Origin: an uncultured Lachnospiraceae bacterium
GTDB lineage: Bacteria > Bacillota > Clostridia > Lachnospirales > Lachnospiraceae
NCBI GenBank assembly: GCA_947591155.1
Contig: CANQDA010000001.1
Coordinates: 124,001 to 188,000 of the forward strand
Direction: 5' to 3'
Length of the DNA stretch: 64,000 nt
Part shown: one piece after another, positions 17,071-26,480 of the stretch
How positions within the stretch are numbered: position 1 is the first letter of the stretch
Layout: the number at the start of each line of letters is the position of its first letter
The notes under the pieces: model-generated
The model's input: the letters and a program-made list of their open reading frames with translations, nothing else
The model's database searches: none
What the model was told of the DNA's origin: nothing
Program-made: the position numbers and the translations under genes

Positions 17071-18567
17071 CTAACTGATCTCACGGGTCGCCAGGTTCAT
17101 GATATTCTCCTGAGTCGCCTCGGCGATGTCGAGCTCGCCGGTGATCTTGCCTTCACACATCACCACGATCCTGTCGCTCATACGAAGGATCTCCGTCATT
17201 TCGGAGGAGATCATGATGATCGCCTTGCCCTCGGCGGCCAGCTTGTTCATCAGCTTGTAGATCTCGTTCTTCGCGCCGACGTCGATACCTCTGGTCGGCT
17301 CGTCAAAGATCAGAACGTCACTGTTGCGGCAGAGCCACTTCGCGATAACCACCTTCTGCTGGTTGCCGCCCGAAAGATTGACGACAAGCTGATCCACGCC
17401 CGGCGTCTTTGTCGCAAGGGAGTCCACAAACTCCTGCGCGACCTTCTCTTCCTTGCGCTTGTTGATGAAAATACCGCTCAGATATTCCTTCAGCGTCGCC
17501 AGCGTCGTGTTCTCGGCGACGGACTTCTGCACAACGATACCGAAACGCTTGCGGTCCTCCGAGAGATAACCGATGCCGTGATTCACAGCGTCCTGCGGCG
17601 TGTTGATCGTGACCTTCTCGCCGTTCATGTAGATGTCGCCGCTCTGCTTCGGATCCGCCCCGAAGATCGCGCGCGCCGTCTCCGTGCGCCCTGCGCCCAT
17701 CAGGCCGGAGAATCCGAGGATCTCGCCCTTGTGCAGCTCAAAGCTGACATTCTGTACCATCTTGCCGGCGTTGAGGTTCTCGACCTTCAGCACCACCGGC
17801 GCTCCCTCCGGCACCATGCTGTGTGTCTTCGGGTCCTCATATATGACACGGCCGACCATCATGTTGATGATGTCGTTCTTCGTACATTCCTCAGTGATCA
17901 GCGTGCCGACATAAGCGCCGTCGCGCATGACCGTCACGCGGTCCGTGATGACCTTGATCTCGTCCATGCGGTGCGAGATATAGATGATGCCGAGATTCTG
18001 CGCCCGCAGGTCTCGGATGATCTTGAAGAGCTCCTCGATCTCTGCCTCCGTCAGCGCCGCAGACGGCTCGTCGAAGATGATCACCTTCGCCTCGTGGGAG
18101 ATAGCCTTCGCGATCTCGCACATCTGCTGCTTGCCGACCGTCAGGTCGCTCATCGTCGCCGTCGGGTCGATGTCGATGTTCAGCCGCTCGAAAAGCTTCG
18201 CGGCCTCCTCGTTCATCTTCTTATCGTCGATGCCGAGACCCTTCTTGAACTCACGCCCGAAGAAAATATTCTGCGCCACCGTCAGGTGCCCGAGCATGTT
18301 CAGCTCCTGGTGCACGATCACGATGCCAGCGTCCTGCGCCTCGCGCGTGTTGTGAAACTCGACTTCTTTGCCCTCAAACGTGATCGTCCCGGAATCCTTC
18401 GTGTAGATGCCCGTGAGCACCTTCATCAGCGTAGACTTTCCGGCGCCGTTCTCCCCCATCAGCGCGTGCACCTCGCCTCTGCGGACCTCGAGATCCACAT
18501 GGTCGAGCGCGTGTACGCCGGGGAATGATTTATCGATTCCTTTCATCGTCAGAATAACTTCGCCCAT
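17071..18567 (-). CDS. Sugar ABC transporter ATPase, RbsA/MglA type
   Basis: The 498-residue protein carries two ABC modules, as in RbsA and MglA. The first has GENGAGKST at residues 38-46 and a signature-like DLTVGKQQM; the second has GLMGAGRTE in place of a strict Walker A and LSGGNQQ at 398-404, followed by DEPTRG at 422-427. The degenerate second Walker A is normal for this family. It energises the two permeases encoded on either side. It is separated from the upstream permease gene by 69 bp. Confidence 0.95.
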   Translation of the reverse strand: MGEVILTMKGIDKSFPGVHALDHVDLEVRRGEVHALMGENGAGKSTLMKVLTGIYTKDSGTITFEGKEVEFHNTREAQDAGIVIVHQELNMLGHLTVAQNIFFGREFKKGLGIDDKKMNEEAAKLFERLNIDIDPTATMSDLTVGKQQMCEIAKAISHEAKVIIFDEPSAALTEAEIEELFKIIRDLRAQNLGIIYISHRMDEIKVITDRVTVMRDGAYVGTLITEECTKNDIINMMVGRVIYEDPKTHSMVPEGAPVVLKVENLNAGKMVQNVSFELHKGEILGFSGLMGAGRTETARAIFGADPKQSGDIYMNGEKVTINTPQDAVNHGIGYLSEDRKRFGIVVQKSVAENTTLATLKEYLSGIFINKRKEEKVAQEFVDSLATKTPGVDQLVVNLSGGNQQKVVIAKWLCRNSDVLIFDEPTRGIDVGAKNEIYKLMNKLAAEGKAIIMISSEMTEILRMSDRIVVMCEGKITGELDIAEATQENIMNLATREIS

Positions 18568-18636
18568 ATTTTTACCTTCGCCTTTCTCTTTATCGCTTTC
18601 CTTTTGATAGTTCTCTGAACCGACTCTTCGCGCGCC

Positions 18637-19608
18637 TTAATTCTTGCGGCGACGTCCGAGCACGTCAAAGTAAACAGCCGCGATAACAATGATACCGGTA
18701 ATGATCAACTGATAGTTCTTATTCATTCCGAGCGCCAGGATGCCTTCCTGCAGAAGCGCGATGATAAACACGCCGATCACCGTGCCGCTGACCGATGCGA
18801 GTCCTCCCGCCATCGAAGTGCCGCCCATCACGCAGCCCGCGATCGCCTCGTTGTTGTACTGGTCGCCGTATCCGGGCTGTACCGTCGTGTACGCCGACAC
18901 GAAGAAGATCGCGGCGATACCGACCAGAGTCCCGCAGATCACGTAAGCCATCATCTGCCACTTCTTGACGTTGACACCGGAGAGCCGCACAGCCTCCATA
19001 TTGCTGCCGAGGCAGAGTATGTAGCGCCCGATCTTGGTCTTATTCAGGATGATCGCGCAGATGATGGCGATCCCCAGGAAAATGAACAGCCCGACCGGAA
19101 TATTTCCGACCTTCACCAGGTAGCGGTACCAGCCCTGCTCCGAGGTGGACTGCGGCCAGCTCACCGACTGCGTCTTCGTGAAGACGGACGCGAGACCCTT
19201 GGAGATGTTCATGCTCGCCATCGAGATGATGAACGGCGGAATGCTCCAATAAGCTACGAGATAGCCGTTGAAAATGCCGAAGCACAGTCCGACCAGAATG
19301 CTGATCAGCATGACCGGAACCATCGGCACGCCGTAGCTCATCAGGCAGTAGCCCGAGACCAGGGCGCAGCAGAACATGACCGGTCCGATCGAGAAATCGA
19401 TACCTCCCGTCGCGATGACGAACGTCACGCCCAACGACAGAAATCCCAGAAAACAGGCGTAATTCAGAATACTCAGAATACGCGAGTAGCTCAGGAATGT
19501 CGGGCTGAACAGTGCGAAGAGCACGTACATGACGATCAGGACGCAGACCAGAAGGATCCGGTTCAGACCGATTTTTTTGACAAACGCGTTGTTTTTCAAT
19601 GCTTCCAT
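18637..19608 (-). CDS. Sugar ABC transporter permease, RbsC family (second copy)
   Basis: The 323-residue protein starts MEALKNNAFVKKIGLNRIL at an ATG with GGAGGAAGAAGA upstream; the in-frame 59 residues before it are charged and not membrane-like. It has the RbsC motif VIATGGIDFSIGP and EAVRLSGVNVKKWQMMAY, several membrane helices, and clear similarity to the permease at 16050. Two non-identical permeases around one ATPase suggest a heterodimeric channel. It follows the GatZ-like gene by 225 bp, with an AT-rich stretch at 19700-19830 that could hold a promoter. Confidence 0.93.
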   Translation of the reverse strand: MEALKNNAFVKKIGLNRILLVCVLIVMYVLFALFSPTFLSYSRILSILNYACFLGFLSLGVTFVIATGGIDFSIGPVMFCCALVSGYCLMSYGVPMVPVMLISILVGLCFGIFNGYLVAYWSIPPFIISMASMNISKGLASVFTKTQSVSWPQSTSEQGWYRYLVKVGNIPVGLFIFLGIAIICAIILNKTKIGRYILCLGSNMEAVRLSGVNVKKWQMMAYVICGTLVGIAAIFFVSAYTTVQPGYGDQYNNEAIAGCVMGGTSMAGGLASVSGTVIGVFIIALLQEGILALGMNKNYQLIITGIIVIAAVYFDVLGRRRKN

Positions 19609-19833
19609 TCTTCTTCCTCCCAACTGCGGAGCGCCGTGCCTTCTGCCCGCTTCCGCAAATCTTTCATGTGACAAATGCCGTCTTTTTCTCTTCCGGCGAA
19701 AATATTTATGACAATTTTGCCAGTGCTTTCCATAAAAAACTCTGTTCTGCCTTGTCATTATCTCACATAATTCTGTCGCAGTCAATTTTTATTTGTCATA
19801 ATTCACAAAAATAATTGCGAAAACTTTTACCAT

Positions 19834-21159
19834 TTAATCAAAAACGTCACTTATCAGATAATTCAGCTTTGTCGCGTAGTTGTAATCCTCCACGACATGC
19901 ACGACGCAATCCTTCGCCAGCTCGCGCGGATCCATCGGAAGCTGTCCGTCGCGCACCCGGTTGTACTGCCGTGGCATGAACTGGCGCAGCATGCTTAAGG
20001 GGATCTCGACCTCAGAGAGATTCGCGAACAACTTCTCTACCGCCTCGATCAGCTTCGGCTGCGCGAAATAGTAACGGCAGCGGTCAGAGAAACTGAACTT
20101 GCGCTTGAGCGCGAGCTGATCCTCCGTCCCGTGGTAATGCTTCTGCCAGTTGCCCGGATCCGCGAGCATCACTTCCTCCATCGTCTCGATGAAGCGCGCC
20201 TGCTTCTCCTCCGGCACGAGGTATTTCTCCATCATGGAGAGGGCGAAAAGCCCTTCTCTCAAAGAGAACGTGAGCGCCGGCCCGACCTTCAGGATCGCAA
20301 TGCCGTCCTCGACCATCTCCTTGAGCTCCTTCGGAGACTGATAATCCGTCGAGTGCCCTTCGAGCACCACGTTGTCATGTTTCTTCATCGCGCGTGTGAG
20401 CTCCGCCGCCTTCACGCGGTCGTAGTGAAAGATCTCCGCGTCGCCGAACTCCACGCCCGGCTGAACGACGATACCGATGATATTGTCGAACGCATCCTTC
20501 AAGCCGCGCTTCTCAAACTCGCTGCGGTAGACGGCGAGCGTCTTCTCGACGGCCGCCGGCTTTGTCACGGAAATGCTGTCCTCCGCCTCCTGCGCGCCGC
20601 CCGGGATCGGCACCTCGCTGCCGATGATGAAGGCCGGTCTCGCCTCGTCGGGATTCTTCTTTCGAAGCTCCTGATACGCCTCCTCGCAAGCCTCGTAGAG
20701 GATCGCGCCCCTCCTTGCGATCACCTCGTCGGAGAGCGCCTCGTCGCGCGAATCGTCCGCCACGCGCATGCTCGTGTCCAGATGGATCTTCTTGAAGCCC
20801 GCGCTCACGAACAGCTTCACGAGCTCGACGGATTTCTCCATCGCCTCTTTCTCCGGCTCATCCTGCCAGGTCAGCGGCCCTAAGTGGTCGCCGCCCAAAA
20901 TAATGCGTTCGCGCGGGAATCCCACCTTGTCCGCAATCTTATATACGAAGTCCCGATAGTCGGCCGGTTTCATCCCGGTGTAGCCGCCATACTGGTTGAC
21001 CTGATTGGCCGTCGCCTCCACGAGCACACAGTCGTCAAAGCGCAGCGCCTGCTGCAGGCACGCCTCGATCACCAGGTCGCTCGCGGTGCAGAAGGACGGG
21101 ATGCCGGCAAAATTCATGCCCTGCTTCCGCTTCTGCAGCATTTCTCTCAATGCATCCAT
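19834..21159 (-). CDS. GatZ/KbaZ-like protein (tagatose-bisphosphate aldolase subunit family)
   Basis: The 441-residue protein matches the GatZ/KbaZ family: VLVEATANQVNQYGGYTGM, RIILGGDHLGPLTWQ, GFKKIHLDTSM, IGSEVPIPGG and VLEGHSTDYQSP are characteristic. Classically it is the non-catalytic partner of GatY/KbaY tagatose-1,6-bisphosphate aldolase. No GatY/KbaY-like gene is in the window, and members of this family have been reported to act alone as ketose or ketose-phosphate 4-epimerases, so an epimerase role is an option here. It lies in line with the aldo/keto reductase and transporter genes. The His and Glu residues in GGDHLGP and GSEVP could bind metal. Confidence 0.88.
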   Translation of the reverse strand: MDALREMLQKRKQGMNFAGIPSFCTASDLVIEACLQQALRFDDCVLVEATANQVNQYGGYTGMKPADYRDFVYKIADKVGFPRERIILGGDHLGPLTWQDEPEKEAMEKSVELVKLFVSAGFKKIHLDTSMRVADDSRDEALSDEVIARRGAILYEACEEAYQELRKKNPDEARPAFIIGSEVPIPGGAQEAEDSISVTKPAAVEKTLAVYRSEFEKRGLKDAFDNIIGIVVQPGVEFGDAEIFHYDRVKAAELTRAMKKHDNVVLEGHSTDYQSPKELKEMVEDGIAILKVGPALTFSLREGLFALSMMEKYLVPEEKQARFIETMEEVMLADPGNWQKHYHGTEDQLALKRKFSFSDRCRYYFAQPKLIEAVEKLFANLSEVEIPLSMLRQFMPRQYNRVRDGQLPMDPRELAKDCVVHVVEDYNYATKLNYLISDVFD

Positions 21160-21217
21160 TATCCTGTTTCCGCAGGGCGGGTTCCGATCGCCGCCCCGCG
21201 TTCCTCCTTCTATTCTG

Positions 21218-21317
21218 ATTCATCTGCCTTGCAGGCTCAGACAATTTCATCTGTGATTCAGATTCAAATTCATCTGTCATGCTGCCTCAGACATTTTCAT
21301 CTGTGATTTCAATTCAG
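21218..21317. repeat. Two-copy 50-bp tandem repeat between AKR and gatZ-like genes
   Basis: Units 21218-21267 and 21268-21317 share ATTCATCTG, CTCAGACA and TTTCATCTGTGATT; a third partial copy reaches the aldo/keto reductase stop codon. The duplication fills most of the 160-bp spacer before the GatZ-like gene. Confidence 0.85.
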
Positions 21318-21319
21318 AT

Positions 21320-22327
21320 TCAGGCGTCCGTGCAGTCGACGATCACGCCTTCCTCGTCCCAGAGATCATGCCAGTCGTTCGCGCCCGGCCACAGGAACAC
21401 CTGCCCCTTGACAAGACGGTTGTTCCGCTCCATCGTCGCGATCGTCTTCATCTCATCGTCCGTCAGCGGCTCGGTGAGCGTCGACTCCAGATTCGCCACA
21501 TAATTGTGCAGCGAGAACGGGATCGGGATCTGCCCTCTCTGGACCGCCCACTTCAGGGCGATGATCGCCGGGTGTACGCCGTGCGCCGCCGCGATCGCGC
21601 GGATCTCCGGAAGCTCCATGTCCGCGATGTCCTCCGCGACGATGTCGCGCTCCGGTCGCTTCGGGGAACCGATCGGCATATAGCCCACCGGCTGGATCTT
21701 ATGCGCCACGAGATAGTCGAACAACTCCTGCTGCTGGAAGCACGGATGCAGTTCCGACTCGCAAGCCGCCGGCTGAATGCGGAACTTGTCCTTGACCGCC
21801 TCGAGCTTCGGGATCGTCATGTTGGAAATCCCAATGTGACGGATCAGTCCCTTGTCTACCAGAGCCTCGCACTGACGGTAGGTGTCCATGAACTCCTCCA
21901 CCGAAAACGGTTTGGAATCCGGGTTGCGCGAATCCACGTCGCAGAACGGCGCATGGTAGTTCGGGAACGGCCAGTGGATAAAGAACATGTCTATGTAGTC
22001 GCACTGCAGGTCCGCAATGCTCTTCCGGCATGACTTCTCCACGTCGCGGTGCATATCGTTCCACACCTTTGTCATAATGTAGAGATCCTTCCGCTCCACA
22101 ACGCCCTCGTCGAACGCCGCGCGGAACACCTCTCCGATCTGCGCCTCGTTGCCATAGCAGGCCGCGCAGTCAAACATCCGGTAGCCTGCGCGAATCGCTC
22201 CCGCCACCGCATCCGACACCTCCTGCGCGCTGAAACGGTCCGAACCAAACGTCCCCATCCCGATGCACGGGATCTTGTCGCCGTTGTTCAACGTGATCTG
22301 CGGAACCTTCGAAACATCAACTGCCAT
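21320..22327 (-). CDS. Aldo/keto reductase
   Basis: The 335-residue protein has the aldo/keto reductase catalytic set: FDCAACYGNE (Asp and Tyr), IMTKVWND (Lys) and FIHWPFPN (His), plus the NADP(H)-binding region near IGSPKRPERD and the barrel signature RHIGISN. It should reduce or oxidise a sugar, sugar acid or short aldehyde. The ATG at 22327 has GAGGAGGTACGAAA upstream. In the operon it lies between the zinc dehydrogenase and the GatZ-like protein, so it may interconvert a sugar and polyol, or take the place of a lactaldehyde reductase. Substrate not determined. Confidence 0.9.
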   Translation of the reverse strand: MAVDVSKVPQITLNNGDKIPCIGMGTFGSDRFSAQEVSDAVAGAIRAGYRMFDCAACYGNEAQIGEVFRAAFDEGVVERKDLYIMTKVWNDMHRDVEKSCRKSIADLQCDYIDMFFIHWPFPNYHAPFCDVDSRNPDSKPFSVEEFMDTYRQCEALVDKGLIRHIGISNMTIPKLEAVKDKFRIQPAACESELHPCFQQQELFDYLVAHKIQPVGYMPIGSPKRPERDIVAEDIADMELPEIRAIAAAHGVHPAIIALKWAVQRGQIPIPFSLHNYVANLESTLTEPLTDDEMKTIATMERNNRLVKGQVFLWPGANDWHDLWDEEGVIVDCTDA

Positions 22328-22503
22328 TTTCGTACCTCCTCGTCTTTCCATTCTGTTTTCCGTATCTCTTCGTTTCCTGTTTCTACTTTCTACCCCTATG
22401 TTTTCTGCCTCTATTTTCTGTCTCTTTTTTCTATCTCTATGCTTTCTGTCTTTTTACTCTCTTTTTAATTCCATGCGGTTTTACTTCCTAAAGTCCTCAC
22501 CGC
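22328..22503. other. Pyrimidine-rich spacer upstream of the AKR gene
   Basis: The 176-bp spacer is strikingly T/C-rich on the plus strand (A/G-rich in the transcript) with recurring TTTTCTGTCTC and TCTATTTTCT-like short units, most dense at 22360-22460. No gene and no clear hairpin were seen. Confidence 0.5.
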
Positions 22504-23553
22504 TCACTGCTCGCTGTCGATCAGGATCTTGCCCCGCACCATCCCCGGCGTCTTGTACATCTCGAACGCCGTGTCGATCTGCGAGAGCGGAATCTTCTTA
22601 AAGATAAACGAATCGTCAAACTGAAGCTGTCCGGTCTTGAAATAGTGGGCGGTCAGCTTCCATTCATCGCCCGGGAACGGAGCCGAATAGCTCATCCAGG
22701 AACCGGTCAGGTAGAATTCCTTGCGATTGATCGCCTCCCACTCGTCCACGCCGAAGCTCAGCTCTCTTGTCGGCGTGCCGATAAAGCAGACCTGCGCCTT
22801 GTTCGCCGCCAGCTTGAACGCCATCTTCATCGTGATCGTGTTTCCCGCCGTCTCATAAATATAGTCGAACCCGCGGCCATCGGTGATCGCGTTCACCTCA
22901 TCCATAAATCCCTCTTTTCCGGAATTCACGCCGTAGTCGGCGCCGAGCCGTTTCGCCAGCTCCAGGCGCTCGTCGAGAATGTCGAACACCGTCACAGACT
23001 TCGCGCCGAAGATCTTCGCCCACTGCATCGTCATCATGCCGATCGTGCCGCCGCCGAGGATCGCGACGTTTTTGCCGCCCTTGTAATCCAGACGGCGCAG
23101 GCCGTGCAAAGCCACCGTCGCCGGCTCAAAGGAAGCGCCCTTCTCGAAACTCACCGCGTCGTCAAATTTCACCGCGTTCTTCTCCGGCACCGCGACGTAC
23201 TCCGCGAAGCTGCCGAACTCCCGTGAGCCGATGAAGCTGTAATGCTTGCACAGCGAGTAGTCGCCCTTCTGGCAGTCCTCGCACTTCATGCACGGGACGA
23301 GCGGAACGCCCGCCACGCGGTCTCCGGGCTTCAGCGTCGTAACGCCCTCTCCGATCTCCTCCACCACGCCGGAAAACTCATGTCCCAGCACGTTCGGGAA
23401 GAAATGGCACGCGTCGCCGTTCACCCTCGGCACATCCGACCCGCAGATCCCCGTGTATTTTACCTTGATGAGCACCTTTCCCGCTGTCGCTTTCGGCTTC
23501 TCGATCTCCTCGTAGCGGATATCATTTTTCGCATGTACTACGCCTGCTTTCAT
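22504..23553 (-). CDS. Zinc-dependent medium-chain (polyol-type) dehydrogenase
   Basis: The 349-residue protein is a medium-chain dehydrogenase: GICGSDVPRVNG (catalytic zinc Cys), LGHEFSG (His/Glu), the structural zinc set CMKCEDCQKGDYSLC, and the Rossmann motif ILGGGTIGMMTM. It resembles galactitol-1-phosphate 5-dehydrogenase and sorbitol dehydrogenase-like enzymes. AATGAGGAGGAAATCAAA precedes the ATG. It lies after the FGGY kinase gene in the same direction, so it probably oxidises a polyol or polyol phosphate in the same pathway. The pairing with a GatZ-like protein recalls galactitol catabolism. Confidence 0.92.
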   Translation of the reverse strand: MKAGVVHAKNDIRYEEIEKPKATAGKVLIKVKYTGICGSDVPRVNGDACHFFPNVLGHEFSGVVEEIGEGVTTLKPGDRVAGVPLVPCMKCEDCQKGDYSLCKHYSFIGSREFGSFAEYVAVPEKNAVKFDDAVSFEKGASFEPATVALHGLRRLDYKGGKNVAILGGGTIGMMTMQWAKIFGAKSVTVFDILDERLELAKRLGADYGVNSGKEGFMDEVNAITDGRGFDYIYETAGNTITMKMAFKLAANKAQVCFIGTPTRELSFGVDEWEAINRKEFYLTGSWMSYSAPFPGDEWKLTAHYFKTGQLQFDDSFIFKKIPLSQIDTAFEMYKTPGMVRGKILIDSEQ

Positions 23554-23577
23554 TTTGATTTCCTCCTCATTTTTTCA

Positions 23578-23639
23578 CATTTATCCGGCTGCCGTGTTTC
23601 TTCCGTATCATTTATCCGGCTACCGTGCTTCATTCGTAT
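23578..23639. repeat. Two-copy 31-bp tandem repeat
   Basis: Units 23578-23608 and 23609-23639 share CATTTATCCGGCT and the final CGTAT, with a diverged third copy after them. They lie in the spacer between the FGGY kinase stop and the zinc dehydrogenase start, just ahead of its ribosome-binding site. Confidence 0.85.
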
Positions 23640-23699
23640 CACCTATCTGTCCCCACGTATCTTCGCCCGAAAAGCATCGCCTTTCACACTCTTTCACAC

Positions 23700-25175
23700 T
23701 TACACATGGATCCCTTTTAATCTCTCATATAGCTCAAGATAAAGTTCCATCTGCCGCTGATAGACCTCGTGGTTTCTCCAGTCCGGCTCCTGCACCCGCG
23801 TCACCTGAATCGTGCGCTGTACCGCCTCGTCGTAATGGCGGTACAAGCCGCAGCCGACGCCCGCCAACAGCACCGCTCCCAGCGTCGTCGCCGTGTCCGA
23901 AGCCGGCACCTGAATCGTCTTTCCCGTGACATCCGCCTTGATCTGCGTCCAGAGTACCGAATTCGAAGCGCCGCCCATCGCGTTCAGGACATCCACGCCA
24001 ACGCCGGTCTCAGCCGCCGTGCGCAGATTGTGCTCCAGAGAAAACGCCACACCTTCGAGCAATGCGCGGATCATATGTCCCCTCGTCTTGTCAAAGGAGA
24101 GTCCGTAGAACACGCCCTTCGCGTCCGGATCCCAGATCGGGGAGCGCTCTCCCGCCATGTACGGGAGGAACACCACGCCATCGCCGCCCGCCGGAACTTT
24201 CTCCGCCTCGGCCGTCAGCTCGTCGAACGACAGATCTTTGCCGAACTCCTGCCGGAACCACTTGAGCGTCCCGCCCCCTCCGACCGTGCCGCCCTGCAGC
24301 AGCCAGAGTTCCGGCACGACGTGCGGCGACAGGATCAGCTTCTTATGCGCCAGCGGACGATCCGCACAGATGCTCATGCCTCCTGCCTGTCCGCCCTGCT
24401 CCTGCGTCTGACCCGGCTGGTACACCCCGGCTCCCAGCGTGCCGCAGGCCGCGTCGAGGCCGCCTGCCACGACCGGGATCCCCGGACGCAGACCCGTCTG
24501 CCGCGCCGCCTCCTCCGTGACCGTCCCGACCACCTCGTCGCATCGGTACAGCCGTGGAACCAGATCCACGGACAGGCCAAGCCTTTCGGCCAGTCCCCCG
24601 TCGTATTCCAGACGCTTCATATCGAAAAAGTGTATCCCGTATCCCTGAGAGAGATCCTGACTCATCTCCCCGGTCAGTTTCCATACAATGTAGCTGTTGC
24701 TCTGCAGGAACTTATCCGTCCGCGCAAAAACATCCGGCCTCTGCTCCCTGAACCACAGCATCTTCGGCGTCGTGTAGGACGGGAGGAAATCATTCCCAGC
24801 CACCTCGAAGATCGTGTCTTCTCCGAGTTCCTCCTTCACCCGCTCGCAGATGTCGCGCGCCCGCGTGTCCATCCAGATCGGCGTGCGGTCAAGCACGTTT
24901 CCTTCCCGGTCCACCGGGATCGCCGACCAGCTCTGTCCATCCACGCCGATGCCGCGGATCGCCTCCGCGCTCACGCCCTTCGCCAAGAGTACTTCGCGGA
25001 TCCCCGCGCAGATCGCGTCCCACCATTCCCGCGCGTCCTGCTCCGCCCAGCCGGATTCCGGATAGTACACCTGATACGGCTGATTCGTCTGCGCGAGCAC
25101 ATGCCCGTCCGCGTCAAACACCGCCACCTTACAGGCGGACGTCCCGATATCGATTCCCAGTAACTGTTCCTTCAT
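23700..25175 (-). CDS. FGGY-family carbohydrate kinase (xylulokinase/fuculokinase-like)
   Basis: The 491-residue protein starts MKEQLLGIDIGTSACKVAVF, the FGGY ATPase phosphate loop, and has GIGVDGQSWSAIPVD, VVAGGLDAACGTLGAG and the C-terminal FGGY region GVDVLNAMGGASNSVLWTQ. Sequence features are closest to xylulokinase-like kinases, which phosphorylate ketoses. With fucI and fucU nearby it may act as a fuculokinase or ribulokinase, but the substrate cannot be read from motifs. It is transcribed away from the AraC gene at 25474 across a spacer with a large hairpin element. Confidence 0.93.
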   Translation of the reverse strand: MKEQLLGIDIGTSACKVAVFDADGHVLAQTNQPYQVYYPESGWAEQDAREWWDAICAGIREVLLAKGVSAEAIRGIGVDGQSWSAIPVDREGNVLDRTPIWMDTRARDICERVKEELGEDTIFEVAGNDFLPSYTTPKMLWFREQRPDVFARTDKFLQSNSYIVWKLTGEMSQDLSQGYGIHFFDMKRLEYDGGLAERLGLSVDLVPRLYRCDEVVGTVTEEAARQTGLRPGIPVVAGGLDAACGTLGAGVYQPGQTQEQGGQAGGMSICADRPLAHKKLILSPHVVPELWLLQGGTVGGGGTLKWFRQEFGKDLSFDELTAEAEKVPAGGDGVVFLPYMAGERSPIWDPDAKGVFYGLSFDKTRGHMIRALLEGVAFSLEHNLRTAAETGVGVDVLNAMGGASNSVLWTQIKADVTGKTIQVPASDTATTLGAVLLAGVGCGLYRHYDEAVQRTIQVTRVQEPDWRNHEVYQRQMELYLELYERLKGIHV

Positions 25176-25280
25176 TATTCACGATCCTCCTGTCATGCAG
25201 GTCGTTTATCTTCAGCCATGCAGGCCGCAGACGCGTCTGCTCAGCAGCCGCCCGCCTCTTCGAGGCTCCTGTCTGCGGCT

Positions 25281-25361
25281 AGATGTGCGTTCCGCACATC
25301 TCCGCCAAAAAGCAAATCTGTCTGCGACAAGTACACTTGTCTCGACGTTTTGCTTTTTGCG
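25281..25361. repeat. Compound hairpin element in the kinase-araC spacer
   Basis: Three nested or adjacent inverted repeats: AGATGTGCG-TTC-CGCACATCT (25281-25301, perfect), an outer pair CCGCCAAAAAGCAAA (25302-25316) with TTTTGCTTTTTGCGG (25348-25361 region), and inside it the palindrome GACAAG-TACA-CTTGTC (25326-25341). The packing resembles a REP/BIME-like extragenic element. It sits between divergently transcribed genes, so it may also carry regulator sites. The spacer 25176-25473 has no gene; TTAATTAA (about 25377) and AT-rich sequence after it probably belong to the araC promoter. Confidence 0.65.
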
Positions 25362-25473
25362 GCATGGCTGAACTGTTAATTAACATTATATTCATTGAAA
25401 AGTGAAAAAGATAGTGATAGAATTAAGGAGTAATGGTAAAATATTCACTTTTCTGTTCTGCGAGGCGTTTTTC

Positions 25474-26325
25474 ATGAAATACATTGATTACAAGGAACAC
25501 AAGCAGCACGGCACATTCAACTTTCCGATCGCCTACTACCGGGAAAATCCGCGCACGCCGCGGTATCTGATGCAGTACCACTGGCATCCCGAGTACGAGA
25601 TCGTCCACATCATCTCCGGCAGCTTCGAGATCATGGTCAACAACAATCCTGTCCTCTGCCGGGAAGGCGACGTCATCCTTCTCACCGACGGCTTCCTGCA
25701 CGGCGGCACCCCGCACGACTGCGTCTACGAGGGCGTCATCTTCGACTTCTCCTTTCTTCTGAAGGAGAACCACGCATGCACCAGGATCATCCAGAATATC
25801 ATCGAGCACAAATACCTGATCGACCTGAGACTCTCGGACAACAGTCCCGCAATCCTACCGGTCATCGAGGAGCTGTGCGCCGCCCTCTCTTCCAGACAAT
25901 CCGGCTATGAATTTCTTGTGCAGGGATATCTCTACCAGCTTCTCGGCGTCATCCTGTCCGAACATCTGTATGAGGAAAATCCGGACGAAAACGCTTTCTC
26001 CGACCGCCTGAATCCGGTCAAGGACGTGCTCGCCTACATTTCGGAACACTACGCCGAACCGATCCTGCTCGATCATCTTGCCGAAACAGCGGGGATGAAC
26101 CCCAAATACTTCTGCCGCTATTTCCGCAACATGACCGGGCGAACGCCGATCGACTATCTGAACTACTACCGCATCGAATGCGCCTGCGAGATGCTTGCCA
26201 CCCGTGATCTCACGGTCAAAGAGACCGCCTACTCCTGCGGCTTCGGCGATGAGAGCTACTTCAGCAAGACCTTCCGCAAATACAAGGGCGTCACCCCGCG
26301 GCAGTATCTGACCGAGAGCTTCTAA
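25474..26325 (+). CDS. AraC-family transcriptional regulator
   Basis: The 283-residue protein has an N-terminal cupin-like sugar-sensing domain (QYHWHPEYEIVHIISGSFEIM and REGDVILLTDGFLHGG) and a C-terminal AraC double helix-turn-helix (LLDHLAETAGMNPKYFCRYF and TAYSCGFGDESYFSKTFRKY, then GVTPRQYL). The start MKYIDYKEHK at 25474 follows GCGAGGC; an upstream in-frame GTG at 25402 would add 24 residues that do not look family-like. It is divergent from the FGGY kinase gene and convergent with fucI, so it probably activates the sugar operon in response to the substrate. Confidence 0.93.
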   Translation: MKYIDYKEHKQHGTFNFPIAYYRENPRTPRYLMQYHWHPEYEIVHIISGSFEIMVNNNPVLCREGDVILLTDGFLHGGTPHDCVYEGVIFDFSFLLKENHACTRIIQNIIEHKYLIDLRLSDNSPAILPVIEELCAALSSRQSGYEFLVQGYLYQLLGVILSEHLYEENPDENAFSDRLNPVKDVLAYISEHYAEPILLDHLAETAGMNPKYFCRYFRNMTGRTPIDYLNYYRIECACEMLATRDLTVKETAYSCGFGDESYFSKTFRKYKGVTPRQYLTESF

Positions 26326-26363
26326 CCGCAATATAAAGTGTATCCGTGCAACAAATGGGCCAC

Positions 26364-26426
26364 CCGGAAACCGCTTGCCCGGATTTCCGGCGTGCTTTTC
26401 CCCGGGAGCATTTTGTCGGCTCCCGG
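26364..26426. terminator. Two hairpins between convergent araC and fucI
   Basis: CCGGAAA pairs with TTTCCGG (26364-26390), followed by CCGGGAGC paired with GCTCCCGG around a 9-base loop (26402-26426). The first is followed on the plus strand by GCTTTTC. They lie in the 155-bp spacer between the two convergent stop codons and are likely terminators for both genes. Confidence 0.5.
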
Positions 26427-26480
26427 AGGAAAGCATCCGGAAGGGTACCGGGCGTCACAGTCCCTGATGGCCCCTTCATT

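Noticed and set aside
19834..21159. Call as catalytic tagatose-1,6-bisphosphate aldolase.
   Set aside because: The motifs are those of the GatZ/KbaZ subunit family, not GatY/KbaY or a class I aldolase, and no partner subunit lies in the window.
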